DNA of 44,532 bases from Bacteroidales bacterium (GTDB lineage Bacteria; Bacteroidota; Bacteroidia; Bacteroidales; P3). Below, piece by piece: positions 33,058-42,037 of this stretch. Under the pieces are notes generated by a model, which saw nothing but the letters and a program-made list of their open reading frames with translations, was not told where the DNA came from and did no database searches. The DNA lies in assembly GCA_017561155.1 (NCBI GenBank), contig JAFZDP010000079.1, positions 1 to 44,532 of the forward strand. The letters run 5' to 3'. The first letter of the stretch is position 1. Each line of letters starts with the position of its first letter. The position numbers were made by a program, and so were the translations under genes.

Positions 33058-35574
33058 CTAGTAGTTCATATTTCTAAGGTGTTCCATCAACTCGGCTTCG
33101 GTTTTTATAAGTACTTCCCTGGCTTTACTTCCTTCAAATGGACCAACAACACCGGCAGCTTCAAGTTGATCTATTATTCGTCCGGCACGATTATAACCTA
33201 GTTGTAACTTACGTTGCAACAAAGATGTACTTCCATGTTGGGAATTTACTACGAGTTTTGCAGCCTCTTCAAAGTATTCATCTTTTTGTTTTGGATCGAA
33301 TTCTTTGCTTGGTTCGCTTTCTTCATCAATATATTCAGGCAATAGGAAACAATCGGGATATCCACGTTGGCTACCTATAAACTCAGCTACTTGTTCTATC
33401 TCTTCTGTATCGATAAGAGCACATTGCAAACGCACAATTTCACTACCCGACGACAATAACAAATCGCCTCGACCTATCAGTTGGTCGGCTCCACCGGTAT
33501 CAAGAATAGTTCTAGAGTCTATCTTCGAGGTTACTCTAAACGCAATACGAGCCGGGAAGTTTGCTTTTATAGTACCTGTAATAATGTTTACAGAAGGACG
33601 TTGAGTAGCTATAATCAGATGAATACCCACCGCACGAGCCAATTGTGCTATACGAGCTATAGGGTGTTCTACTTCTTTTCCGGCAGTCATAATAAGGTCA
33701 GCAAACTCATCGACAACCACTACTATATATGGCAAATAGCGGTGACCATTTTCCGGATTAAGCCTACGCGATATAAATTTAGGATTGTATTCTTTTATAT
33801 TTCTTACTTGTGCTTTTTTCAACAAGTCGTATCTCAAATCCATTTCTATACACAACGAGTTCAGAGTTCTTACTACCTTTCTTGTATCTGTAATAATAGC
33901 TTCTTCGCTATCCGGAAGTTTAGCAAGGTAGTGACGCTCTATCTTATTATACAACGAAAGCTCTACTTTTTTAGGGTCTACCATTATAAATTTAAGTTCG
34001 GCAGGATGCTTCTTGTAAAGCAAAGAAGCAATAATAGCATTAAGCCCTACCGATTTCCCTTGTCCTGTAGCACCGGCCATAAGCAAGTGTGGCATCTTGG
34101 CTAGGTCGGTAACGTATGGTTCGTTGGATATAGTTTTACCTATAGCAATAGGAAGCTCAAACTTATTGTTCAAGAATTTGTCCGAAGTAAGCATAGTACG
34201 CATCGAAACTATTTGCGGATTTGCATTTGGCACTTCTATACCTATAGTTCCCTTTCCCGGTATCGGAGCAATGATACGTATACCCAATGCTGCCAAACTT
34301 AACGCTATATCGTCCTCTAAGTTCTTTATCTTATTTATTCTTATACCCGGAGCAGGCACTATCTCGTAGAGAGTGACAGTAGGTCCCGGCGACGCTGTTA
34401 TTCTTACAATATCTATGGAATAATTCTTAAGAGTTTCTACAATCTTATTCTTATTAGACAATAGTTCCTCTTTTGTCACTTCTACATTCTTCTCTTCATA
34501 GTTGATAAGCATATCAACCGAAGGCAACTTAAAGTCGTGTAGTTCCAAAGTTGGATCGTATGGTTCGTCCAACCCAAAACGACGCATATCATCGTTGGTC
34601 ACATCGTCTGTAATATCGCTTTCTTGTTCATCTTCTACATTATCATTAGCAGAAGGTTGCGGTGTAGATTGCATATTTGTGGTATTTATCTCAAATTCTA
34701 CATCGCTATAATCTGGTTGTTTTTTATCAAAGTTATCTTTAATTCCAAATCCTTCTGCAGGTTCTATTACTTTCTCCTCCTCTTTTGGTTCTTCTTCCGA
34801 ATCAATTATCGGCTCTACCACTGTCGAATTCAAATTGGTTTTAGAATTAGATTTCGATTCTTGTTTCTCTTCATCCAATTCTTCATCATTACTTTTTGAA
34901 CTTTGAGCTTTAATTGTAGATATAGCATTAGATGTTCCATCTTTAATTTTAGAACCCCACATTTTTACGTTTGCTATTTTGAAATGCACATTATGAGCAA
35001 ATACCAAATATAAAATCATCGAAAAGATAATAATCAACAGTGTACCAAATCCACCTACAACACCACCTAAAACTTCGGCAATTTTTACTCCAAAAGTACC
35101 GGCACACACCTCTAAGCCACTACTTTGAACAAAAGAGGCGATATACCCTATAAACAAAGAACCCCAGACCATCCAGAAAACTGTTATCCAAAAGGTTTTC
35201 CAAAATGGCAAAATCTTTAATGAAAGTAACTTAAAGCCATAAACAAAGAATAGCAATACAAAACCAAAGGATGTAATACCAAACATGCTTTTTACAAAAA
35301 AATCGCCAAGTTTGGCACCTATTACTCCGGCAATATTGCTAACTGTAGCACCATCATCAACCATCTCTCCATGCACAATTGCTTCGTCTCCTTTCCAGTG
35401 CAACATATAGGATACTAATGCTACTACAAGAAACAACGAGAACAAAATATAGAAAACACCTCTTATTTTCTTGAATCTTTCGCTCTTTAAAAATGTAATA
35501 ATTTTCTTACCAGTATTTCTCTTACCACTTGTATTTGAAGAAGATTTGGCATTCTTCTTTGCCGATTTACTCAT
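33058..35574 (-). CDS. ftsK: DNA translocase FtsK
   Basis: An 838-aa FtsK/SpoIIIE ATPase that pumps chromosome ends through the closing septum. The N-terminus is basic. Four or five transmembrane segments follow (residues about 30-210). An acidic linker (about 215-330) is rich in Glu, Ser and Asp. The motor has Walker A GATGQGKSVGLN, Walker B VVVVDEFADL and a RecA-like core with IATQRPSV. The C-terminal gamma winged helix is STSLLQRKLQLGYNRAGRIID. All expected parts are present. Confidence 0.96.
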   Translation of the reverse strand: MSKSAKKNAKSSSNTSGKRNTGKKIITFLKSERFKKIRGVFYILFSLFLVVALVSYMLHWKGDEAIVHGEMVDDGATVSNIAGVIGAKLGDFFVKSMFGITSFGFVLLFFVYGFKLLSLKILPFWKTFWITVFWMVWGSLFIGYIASFVQSSGLEVCAGTFGVKIAEVLGGVVGGFGTLLIIIFSMILYLVFAHNVHFKIANVKMWGSKIKDGTSNAISTIKAQSSKSNDEELDEEKQESKSNSKTNLNSTVVEPIIDSEEEPKEEEKVIEPAEGFGIKDNFDKKQPDYSDVEFEINTTNMQSTPQPSANDNVEDEQESDITDDVTNDDMRRFGLDEPYDPTLELHDFKLPSVDMLINYEEKNVEVTKEELLSNKNKIVETLKNYSIDIVRITASPGPTVTLYEIVPAPGIRINKIKNLEDDIALSLAALGIRIIAPIPGKGTIGIEVPNANPQIVSMRTMLTSDKFLNNKFELPIAIGKTISNEPYVTDLAKMPHLLMAGATGQGKSVGLNAIIASLLYKKHPAELKFIMVDPKKVELSLYNKIERHYLAKLPDSEEAIITDTRKVVRTLNSLCIEMDLRYDLLKKAQVRNIKEYNPKFISRRLNPENGHRYLPYIVVVVDEFADLIMTAGKEVEHPIARIAQLARAVGIHLIIATQRPSVNIITGTIKANFPARIAFRVTSKIDSRTILDTGGADQLIGRGDLLLSSGSEIVRLQCALIDTEEIEQVAEFIGSQRGYPDCFLLPEYIDEESEPSKEFDPKQKDEYFEEAAKLVVNSQHGSTSLLQRKLQLGYNRAGRIIDQLEAAGVVGPFEGSKAREVLIKTEAELMEHLRNMNY

Positions 35575-35610
35575 TATTTAATATCTTTTAAGGTACAACA
35601 ATTCAGTTTA

Positions 35611-35618
35611 CAAAATTA
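35611..35618 (-). promoter_or_regulatory. possible -7 box of ftsK
   Basis: The minus strand reads TAATTTTG, fitting TAnnTTTG, 36 bp before the ftsK start and just after the rarA terminator hairpin. No properly spaced TTG is present. Confidence 0.4.
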
Positions 35619-35621
35619 CAA

Positions 35622-35650
35622 ATATCGCTCAATATAGTATTGAGCGATAT
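35622..35650 (-). terminator. hairpin between rarA and ftsK
   Basis: ATATCGCTCAATA (35622-35634) and TATTGAGCGATAT (35638-35650) form a perfect 13-bp stem with a 3-base loop. On the minus strand TTTGTAATTTTG follows. It lies after the rarA stop (35697) and separates it from ftsK. Confidence 0.7.
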
Positions 35651-35696
35651 AAATAGATTTTAAACTTTGTATTGTTGATAAATATAAATACAAGAA

Positions 35697-36950
35697 TTAA
35701 TAGCCGTATTTTTTCCAACGTTCAGCCAAGAAACGTCTTGTTTCCCGTTCCTTTGGATTATCACCAGGCTCGTAAAATTTCATTCCGGATATTTCGTCAG
35801 GTAAAAATTCCTGGTCTACAAAATTTCCTTGATAGTCATGTGCATACTTATAGTTTGCACCATAACCGATATCTTTCATTAGTTTTGTAGGGGCATTTCG
35901 TATATGCAATGGCACCGACAAATCGCCTGTTCGTCGCACCATTTCCAACGCATTACCAATTGCTCTATAAGTAGAATTGCTTTTTGCCGATGTTGCCAAA
36001 TATACAGCAGTTTGAGACAATATAATTCTACATTCCGGATAGCCTATTTTGTTTACTGCGTCAAAACAAGTATTGGCTAACAAAAGAGCATTAGGATTGG
36101 CATTACCAATATCTTCGGATGCAAAAATAAGCATTCTTCTAGCTATAAATAATGGGTCTTCACCTCCATCTATCATGCGAGCCAACCAATAAACAGCCGC
36201 ATTAGGATCACTACCTCGCATCGATTTTATAAAGGCCGAAATAATATCATAATGCATCTCCCCTTTTTTATCGTAAGTAGCTAAATTTTGCTGTATTACA
36301 GTCTTTACCAATTGATTTGTAATAACAATTTCAGACGATACATTATTGTTTACTACAAGTTCCAATGCATTAAGTAGTTTTCTTGCATCACCTCCCGAAA
36401 TTCTTAACAAAGCCTCATTTTCTTGTATATCTACTTTTTTACCCTGAGTAGCCAAGATATGTTGAGTGGCTTTTGCAAGCAATTGTTCCATATCTTCTTT
36501 CCCAAACTCCTTAAGTATATATACTTGGCAGCGTGACAAAAGTGCCGATATAACTTCGAATGATGGATTTTCCGTCGTAGCTCCAATCAGCGTTATTATT
36601 CCTTTCTCTACAGCCCCCAACAAAGAGTCTTGCTGACTTTTATTAAATCGGTGAATTTCATCAATAAATAATATAGCATCGGTTTCTTGTTTAGCTTTCT
36701 CTATTACATCCCGAACCTCTTTAACCCCCGAGTTTATAGCACTAAGCACATAAAAAGGCCTATTTAAGGTTTGGGAAATTATCATAGCCAAAGTTGTTTT
36801 CCCAATACCCGGAGGACCCCAAAATATCATAGATGGTATCTTTCCACTATCTATAAGGGTACGCAATATTGCATTTTCACCAACAAGATGAGATTGTCCT
36901 ACATAGTTTTCTAACGAAGTGGGACGCAATTGTTCTGCCAAAGGTATCAT
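35697..36950 (-). CDS. rarA: replication-associated recombination protein RarA (MgsA)
   Basis: A 417-aa AAA+ ATPase related to clamp-loader subunits and to RuvB. It acts at stalled forks. The start MIPLAEQLRPTSLENYVGQ is typical. Walker A is WGPPGIGKTTLA, Walker B is ILFIDEIHRFNKSQQD, sensor 1 is LIGATTENPSF and sensor 2 is GGDARKLLNALE. The C-terminal tetramerisation domain has MRGSDPNAAVYWLARM. Its start lies 6 bp after the glycosyltransferase gene, so the two are transcribed together. Confidence 0.96.
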   Translation of the reverse strand: MIPLAEQLRPTSLENYVGQSHLVGENAILRTLIDSGKIPSMIFWGPPGIGKTTLAMIISQTLNRPFYVLSAINSGVKEVRDVIEKAKQETDAILFIDEIHRFNKSQQDSLLGAVEKGIITLIGATTENPSFEVISALLSRCQVYILKEFGKEDMEQLLAKATQHILATQGKKVDIQENEALLRISGGDARKLLNALELVVNNNVSSEIVITNQLVKTVIQQNLATYDKKGEMHYDIISAFIKSMRGSDPNAAVYWLARMIDGGEDPLFIARRMLIFASEDIGNANPNALLLANTCFDAVNKIGYPECRIILSQTAVYLATSAKSNSTYRAIGNALEMVRRTGDLSVPLHIRNAPTKLMKDIGYGANYKYAHDYQGNFVDQEFLPDEISGMKFYEPGDNPKERETRRFLAERWKKYGY

Positions 36951-36956
36951 AGACGT

Positions 36957-38090
36957 TTATGAAATAGATTTAGTTAGTTTATCAAATGCTTCTATCATAT
37001 TTGCCCATTCGTATTTTCTCTTTTCCTCTTTTACATTCTGCTCAAACTCTTTCTCTCTTTCATTTTCGTAAAAGTCAATCAAAGCTTTTGCTATTTCGTT
37101 AGCATCAGGCTCTACCACATAACCTATTTTTCCATGAGGAACTATTTCCGGCAAACCACCAACATTGGTTACTAACATAGACTTTTCAAAATGAAAAGCC
37201 ACTTGGGTTACTCCACTTTGTGTCGCAGTCTTATATGGTTGAGCAACTATATCCGCAGCACAAAAATAATTATTCACCTTATCGTCCTGAATGAAATATG
37301 TATGCAATTCAACTCTATCTTCTATCCCAAGATCTTTTATTTGCTTCATATATTGTTCTTCATTGCCATAAAACTCTCCGGCTACTATCAATTTTACATT
37401 AAGTTCCCTCAACCGCTTATTTCCAAATGCGTCTAACAACAAATCCAATCCCTTATATCCACGTATAAACCCAAAAAACAATACATATTTGCACGAAGTA
37501 TCTAATCCTAAATTATTCTGAGCTTCTTGATTTGATATTCGCAAACCATAATGATCGTAAAGAGGATGTGGCGAATACACACGAGGCTTTTTACTATCAA
37601 ACAATGATAAATCTTCCAACACAGAACGACTCATAGCAACAAAACCTTGTGTAGATTTTACAAAATAAGAAGCAAAAATCTTATCCCCTATCCGTTTTTC
37701 GTGTGGTATAATATTATCTACCAACGATACAACTTTCGTGTGTTTATTTCTTTTTACTACTCTTTCTATTGTACCCAAACACGGAGCCATAAAAGGCAAC
37801 CAAAACCTTGTTATAACTAAATCCGGATTCTTCTTCTTTATTTCTTTTCCAATCTTTATCCAATTGAAAGGGTTGCACGAATTTATTTTACGATATATCT
37901 TTAAATCCTCCGGAGCTGGACTTTCGCTATATTGAGTCTTTCCCGGAAAGAGAAAATTTGGATATTGCAAAGTAAAAGTATAGATTTCTACTTTGTGACC
38001 TTGCTTTTGATATTCGTAAGCCAATCTTTCATTTAATGCTGCTATCCCACCTCTATAAGGATAAGCAGGTCCTACTATTATAACGTGCAT
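36957..38090 (-). CDS. family 4 glycosyltransferase
   Basis: A 377-aa GT-B enzyme. The N-terminal donor/acceptor domain begins HVIIVGPAYPYRGGIAALNERLA with the GGIA loop. The C-terminal domain has VLFFGFIRGYKGLDLLLDA, then ADIVAQPYKTATQSGVTQVAFHF, the acidic/Gly nucleotide-sugar motif of GT4. The likely role is in surface glycan or LPS synthesis. The acceptor is unknown. It is co-directional with the LPS genes but separated from them by about 300 bp and its own promoter. Confidence 0.88.
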   Translation of the reverse strand: MHVIIVGPAYPYRGGIAALNERLAYEYQKQGHKVEIYTFTLQYPNFLFPGKTQYSESPAPEDLKIYRKINSCNPFNWIKIGKEIKKKNPDLVITRFWLPFMAPCLGTIERVVKRNKHTKVVSLVDNIIPHEKRIGDKIFASYFVKSTQGFVAMSRSVLEDLSLFDSKKPRVYSPHPLYDHYGLRISNQEAQNNLGLDTSCKYVLFFGFIRGYKGLDLLLDAFGNKRLRELNVKLIVAGEFYGNEEQYMKQIKDLGIEDRVELHTYFIQDDKVNNYFCAADIVAQPYKTATQSGVTQVAFHFEKSMLVTNVGGLPEIVPHGKIGYVVEPDANEIAKALIDFYENEREKEFEQNVKEEKRKYEWANMIEAFDKLTKSIS

Positions 38091-38122
38091 ATCTATATAA
38101 ATTCAATATATCAATAATAGTG

Positions 38123-38152
38123 CAAAAATACAAAAAAATACTCAAACCCAAA
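38123..38152 (-). promoter_or_regulatory. promoter of the glycosyltransferase-rarA unit
   Basis: On the minus strand TTTG (38152-38149) and TATTTTTG (38130-38123) are separated by 18 bp, and the start codon at 38090 lies 32 bp after the -7 box. Confidence 0.6.
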
Positions 38153-38171
38153 CAATTTTGCAAAAAATAAG

Positions 38172-38179
38172 TATCTTTG
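38172..38179 (+). promoter_or_regulatory. orphan -7 box pointing right
   Basis: TATCTTTG fits TAnnTTTG, but no protein gene of ordinary size follows on the plus strand. The first ATG downstream (38270) opens a 10-codon frame, MNSKTKKRIF then stop. A short RNA or leader is possible. The spacing to the nearest TTG is not ideal. I see nothing else in 38180-38397. Confidence 0.35.
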
Positions 38180-38397
38180 CATATTACTATAGTACTATAT
38201 TTCACAATAAATACTTTGTAGTTCAACAAATTATAAACTAACAATAATTCAGATTAAATTGTATTAGCATGAATTCAAAAACAAAAAAAAGAATATTTTA
38301 AATTGCAGAAAAAAATATAATTTGAATTAGTTCTCACATGCTAACATTTACAAATGTATTCCTCTTCAATATGTATTACAGAGAACAATCATTTGCA

Positions 38398-39072
38398 TTA
38401 TTCAAATACCATCGGACGAGAAGACTCTTCGACAGGGTTATACTTTGGTCTATCGTTAGTTCTATCTTTTACCTTTGTTGGTGTTACGTTTACTTTCGGT
38501 TTTGTTTCTTTTACTTTCTGAGATGTCTCTTTTGATGATGTTTCCTTTGCTTTTGGTATAGTTTCTTTCACTGTAGGAACTGCCATAGTATCCACATTAG
38601 TACTAAGTAGATTTATTATATCCGAAAACGAGTTTATCCGCTCTGCCTCCATCAAATTTATCAATAATTCTTGTTTCATCCATACATTTTCAAATACCTG
38701 TGGTAATGGCTGAACTTTTACTCTTGCGGATCCTTTTTTCAACACTCCCAATTGTTTTGCTGCCACTCGCGATAAATCCAACACATTATTCTTTGGACAT
38801 CTATCATTTACTCTTACTATAACCCATTTGTTTGTAGTCATATCTGTTACCAACAACAGAGTACCGAATTTGTAGGTTTTATGTGCCGCTGTATACTTCT
38901 TTTGCGAAAAACGTTCACCATTTGCAGTTTTTCTACCTTCAAATTTATCGCTATAGTATGTTACAATGCTAAAATGAGATTTAGATGTATCTATCTGAGA
39001 ATACGAGATTTTAGAAATACTAAGACAAATAATAATCCACAATATATTTTTTCTCACTCTTACTTGTTTCAT
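38398..39072 (-). CDS. RlpA-like double-psi beta-barrel protein
   Basis: A 224-aa exported protein. A signal segment ILWIIICLSISKISYSQ is followed by the RlpA core: VTYYSDKFEGRKTANGERFSQKKYTAAHK, then KFGTLLLVT and VIVRVNDRCP, with LDLSRVAAKQLG. The usual DRGP is DRCP here. In other bacteria RlpA cleaves naked glycan strands at the septum. The C-terminus is not a SPOR domain but a low-complexity Lys/Thr/Val/Glu stretch. The ATG at 39072 is preferred to a GTG two codons upstream. It is the last gene of the phoH-to-RlpA series. Confidence 0.85.
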   Translation of the reverse strand: MKQVRVRKNILWIIICLSISKISYSQIDTSKSHFSIVTYYSDKFEGRKTANGERFSQKKYTAAHKTYKFGTLLLVTDMTTNKWVIVRVNDRCPKNNVLDLSRVAAKQLGVLKKGSARVKVQPLPQVFENVWMKQELLINLMEAERINSFSDIINLLSTNVDTMAVPTVKETIPKAKETSSKETSQKVKETKPKVNVTPTKVKDRTNDRPKYNPVEESSRPMVFE

Positions 39073-39119
39073 AGGCACATATTTTTATTAGCAAAGTTGT
39101 CGTTATCAAATCGGCAATA

Positions 39120-39638
39120 CTACCAGTTTACCGCATCGGGATGAAACCAATTTCCATGCAATCGCAATACTTGTTCAATAACATCTCTCACGCATCCGTA
39201 GCCTCCTTTTTGGTGAGAAATATAATCGGCAATACTCTTAATTTCTAACGCTGCATCGGCCGGACATGTAGCCACTCCTACCCTTTTCATAATTTCGTAG
39301 TCGGGAATATCGTCGCCCATATACAACACCTCATCCGGTTGCAAACCATTATCTGCCAAATATTTTTCGAATATAGATATTTTGTTGCCTGCTCCGGTAA
39401 ATATATCTTTCACGCCCAACGACTCCATTCTATTGTTGATACTTAGCGATGTAGCTCCGGAAATAACGGCTATTTTGTATCCTTTCTTTACTGCATATTG
39501 TATAGCATATCCGTCTTTTATATTGCCGGCTCTCACAGTTTCATTATCGGCATACACCCACACCGCCCCATCTGTCATAACGCCATCAAAGTCGAATACA
39601 AACGATTTTATTTTGTGCAATTTGCTTTTATAGTTCAT
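39120..39638 (-). CDS. kdsC: 3-deoxy-D-manno-octulosonate 8-phosphate phosphatase
   Basis: A 172-aa HAD phosphatase of the small cap-less KdsC type, which makes free KDO for LPS. The nucleophile motif is D16-F-D18-G-V (VFDFDGVMTDG). Motif II is VISGATS and motif IV is GDDIPDYEIMKRVG, followed by CPADA as in true KdsC. It sits 46 bp after hldD, consistent with a core-LPS operon. Confidence 0.93.
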   Translation of the reverse strand: MNYKSKLHKIKSFVFDFDGVMTDGAVWVYADNETVRAGNIKDGYAIQYAVKKGYKIAVISGATSLSINNRMESLGVKDIFTGAGNKISIFEKYLADNGLQPDEVLYMGDDIPDYEIMKRVGVATCPADAALEIKSIADYISHQKGGYGCVRDVIEQVLRLHGNWFHPDAVNW

Positions 39639-39684
39639 AATATTAAAGTTTTCTGTTCTTTACTTTTCTTATTATCAATTTATA

Positions 39685-40650
39685 TTATAGATATTTATGA
39701 GGTATCAGATAGTTTACTACATAGTCTTTCACACCTTCTTTCAGAGTACGGAAAGGTTTGTTGTAGCCTGTTTTTATCAGTTTTTGCATATCAGCCTCTG
39801 TAAAGTATTGGTACTTATCGCGAATATCTTCCGGAATATCTATAAATTCTATATTGCTTTCCATATTCATCGCCTCGAAAGTAGCATTAGCCAAGGCTAA
39901 AAAGCTTTCGGCACGACCTGTACCTAAATTATACAATCCACTTTCGGGACGGGTAGAAAACAAATGCAAAAGAACATCGATTACATCTTTCACATAAACA
40001 AAATCTCGCAGTTGCATACCATCTTCAAAGTCGGGACGATGCGAACGGAACAAGTTCATTTTTCCTGTTTTCTGCACAGTTTCGAAAGTGTGAATCACAA
40101 CCGAAGCCATTCTTCCTTTGTGGTATTCGTTGGGTCCATATACATTAAAAAACTTTGTTCCAGCCCAAAATGGTGGTTGTTTTTCCTGTTTCAATGCCCA
40201 TTTATCAAACTCGTTTTTGCTACATCCGTAAGGGTTTAGTGGCTTCAATTGCTCCACAATATCGTGGCTATCTTTATATCCCAACTCTCCATCGCCGTAT
40301 GTAGCTGCCGACGAAGCATATATCAAAGGCACTTCGTATTTGGTACATCTGTTCCAAATCTCTTTGGTATAGTTTAGATTTAGGCGTTCAAACACGCTCC
40401 AATCAAACTCTGTAGTATCGGTACGTGCACCCAAATGAAACACAAATTCCACCTCCGAAGCATTATTATCAAACCATTCAAGAAAGTTGTCTCTATCTAC
40501 CTTTTGGGCATACTGCTTAGTTTCCCAATTTCCTTTTTTGCTAGTTTTGCCAAAATCGTCGACCAAAACTATATTGCTAATACCTTGCCGGTTCAGTGTT
40601 CCTACCAATCCACTTGCTATAAAACCTGCAGCACCTGTTACTACTATCAT
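39685..40650 (-). CDS. hldD: ADP-L-glycero-D-manno-heptose-6-epimerase
   Basis: A 321-aa extended short-chain dehydrogenase/reductase. The NAD(P)-binding motif is VTGAAGFIASGL (GxxGFI). The catalytic Y-x-x-x-K is YGCSKNEFDKW, as in HldD/RfaD. NVYGPNEYHKGRMASV and GMQLRDFVYVKDV are strong epimerase signatures. It supplies L,D-heptose for the LPS core. It is placed between the deacetylase-like gene and kdsC with gaps below 50 bp. Confidence 0.93.
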   Translation of the reverse strand: MIVVTGAAGFIASGLVGTLNRQGISNIVLVDDFGKTSKKGNWETKQYAQKVDRDNFLEWFDNNASEVEFVFHLGARTDTTEFDWSVFERLNLNYTKEIWNRCTKYEVPLIYASSAATYGDGELGYKDSHDIVEQLKPLNPYGCSKNEFDKWALKQEKQPPFWAGTKFFNVYGPNEYHKGRMASVVIHTFETVQKTGKMNLFRSHRPDFEDGMQLRDFVYVKDVIDVLLHLFSTRPESGLYNLGTGRAESFLALANATFEAMNMESNIEFIDIPEDIRDKYQYFTEADMQKLIKTGYNKPFRTLKEGVKDYVVNYLIPHKYL

Positions 40651-40684
40651 TGTATTATTGTATGTTTTTGGTTATTTACTATTG

Positions 40685-42004
40685 TTATTTATTCTTTACT
40701 TGGTGGGCATAATCCAACATTTGTTCGTACACTCTCGACCAACCTTCCCAACCAAACAACTCGCACAAACTATTGTTGTGCCATATCGTGTATAACGTTC
40801 CTTCTACCGCTTTTATTTCGTCTATTACTGTTTTTAATACATTTAACGCCTCGTCCGGACTCAGGTTCAGATATTTTTTCAACGCAGAATCCATCACTGC
40901 AAAAGGATGTATAGTAAGATTTGTTTCGGTATCCGACTCCATATCATAAAAATGGAATGGGGTGCATATACCGGCTCTAAAACCATACTCATTGCTATAG
41001 CCCATCGAATAGTCGGCCTCGATATTGTTGTCTATCAGATTCTGGTAGCTGACAGGCAACTGAAATCTAAGAAAATGAAAACGACTTCGCTTTATAGGTT
41101 TGTGCATTACAGATGCAAGCATCTTGCGTTCCTGTGTAAGAAGCGTAGGATCGGCAAAAGAAGCATACGATGGATGTATACCCACTTTGGCATAATCGCC
41201 CAAATGTTTTATCAGTTGCTGAAACTTCAAACTATTGGGAGATATATTCTTATCGTAAGTATTATAGTTGGCAAACAACACGAAAAACAACAACTCTGTA
41301 TGATAATCGTTGGCAGTTTTAAGTATATAGTCGAAAGTATCGAAAGGGTCTTTCTCCTTCTTCAACATAACCATAGCACGCTTGTACACGCTATTGTAAT
41401 CTCTGTCCACCAAATCTTTTACAAACCTACCCATATTTCGCAGCAGCCCTTTGTTCACTACAGCATAGGCAGCATCTATATCTATGGTCGATACAAAATG
41501 AAAACGCCTTATCGGGAGATTAATATCCGGATAGTGATCCTTTATCTTTTTACAGAAAAAATCGGCCCATTTGTTCACTATAGGCACATGCAAGAAATTG
41601 TTCTGATAGGCCAAACTATCTTTGTAGTCGAAACGTTGATGATGGTCTTTGCGGTGCGGAAGGTACTCTTCGTATCGCGAAACCAAATAAAATGTTGCTG
41701 CAAAAATATCGAATGGCAACGTAATATCCTTTCCGTAAGTTTGAAAAAAGATAGGCAACCCCTCCATTTCCGTCACTTGTATTTCTTGGTTTTCTACCGA
41801 AGTCTGATATAGCAAAGAGGTTGATTTTATATACAATCCGTCGCCAATCTTATTTCTCGAATAGCATATCTTTGGTCCGGAATAGGAGCAAAAATATTCC
41901 TCGTCCAAGGTTATTTCAAATGGTATATTCAGTATGGTTTTAAATACCAAATTCAAAGTATAACCCAATCTGTTTGTTAGTTTTGAAACATAAATCAGCA
42001 ACAT
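40685..42004 (-). CDS. polysaccharide-deacetylase-like protein
   Basis: A 439-aa protein resembling the Bacteroidetes group with an N-terminal domain (residues about 1-150) joined to a NodB-like (CE4) barrel. The start of the barrel reads FVSTIDIDAAYAVVNKG, with the D-x-D that usually holds the metal. HPSYASFAD supplies the H-x-x-x region, and a late IWHNNSL gives another His. No signal peptide is seen, so it may act in the cytoplasm or be peripheral. The substrate is probably a cell-surface glycan or LPS sugar, given hldD and kdsC next to it. Activity is not certain. Confidence 0.75.
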   Translation of the reverse strand: MLLIYVSKLTNRLGYTLNLVFKTILNIPFEITLDEEYFCSYSGPKICYSRNKIGDGLYIKSTSLLYQTSVENQEIQVTEMEGLPIFFQTYGKDITLPFDIFAATFYLVSRYEEYLPHRKDHHQRFDYKDSLAYQNNFLHVPIVNKWADFFCKKIKDHYPDINLPIRRFHFVSTIDIDAAYAVVNKGLLRNMGRFVKDLVDRDYNSVYKRAMVMLKKEKDPFDTFDYILKTANDYHTELLFFVLFANYNTYDKNISPNSLKFQQLIKHLGDYAKVGIHPSYASFADPTLLTQERKMLASVMHKPIKRSRFHFLRFQLPVSYQNLIDNNIEADYSMGYSNEYGFRAGICTPFHFYDMESDTETNLTIHPFAVMDSALKKYLNLSPDEALNVLKTVIDEIKAVEGTLYTIWHNNSLCELFGWEGWSRVYEQMLDYAHQVKNK

Positions 42005-42037
42005 AACTTTTATTCTATCGTTTTACAGACTATCTAC

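Noticed and set aside
38338-38535. A 65-codon plus-strand frame
   Set aside because: It overlaps the end of the RlpA-like gene on the other strand and has no motif. It was not counted as a gene.
40907-41812. A 301-codon plus-strand open frame
   Set aside because: It is antisense to the deacetylase-like gene, with an atypical composition and no recognisable start context.
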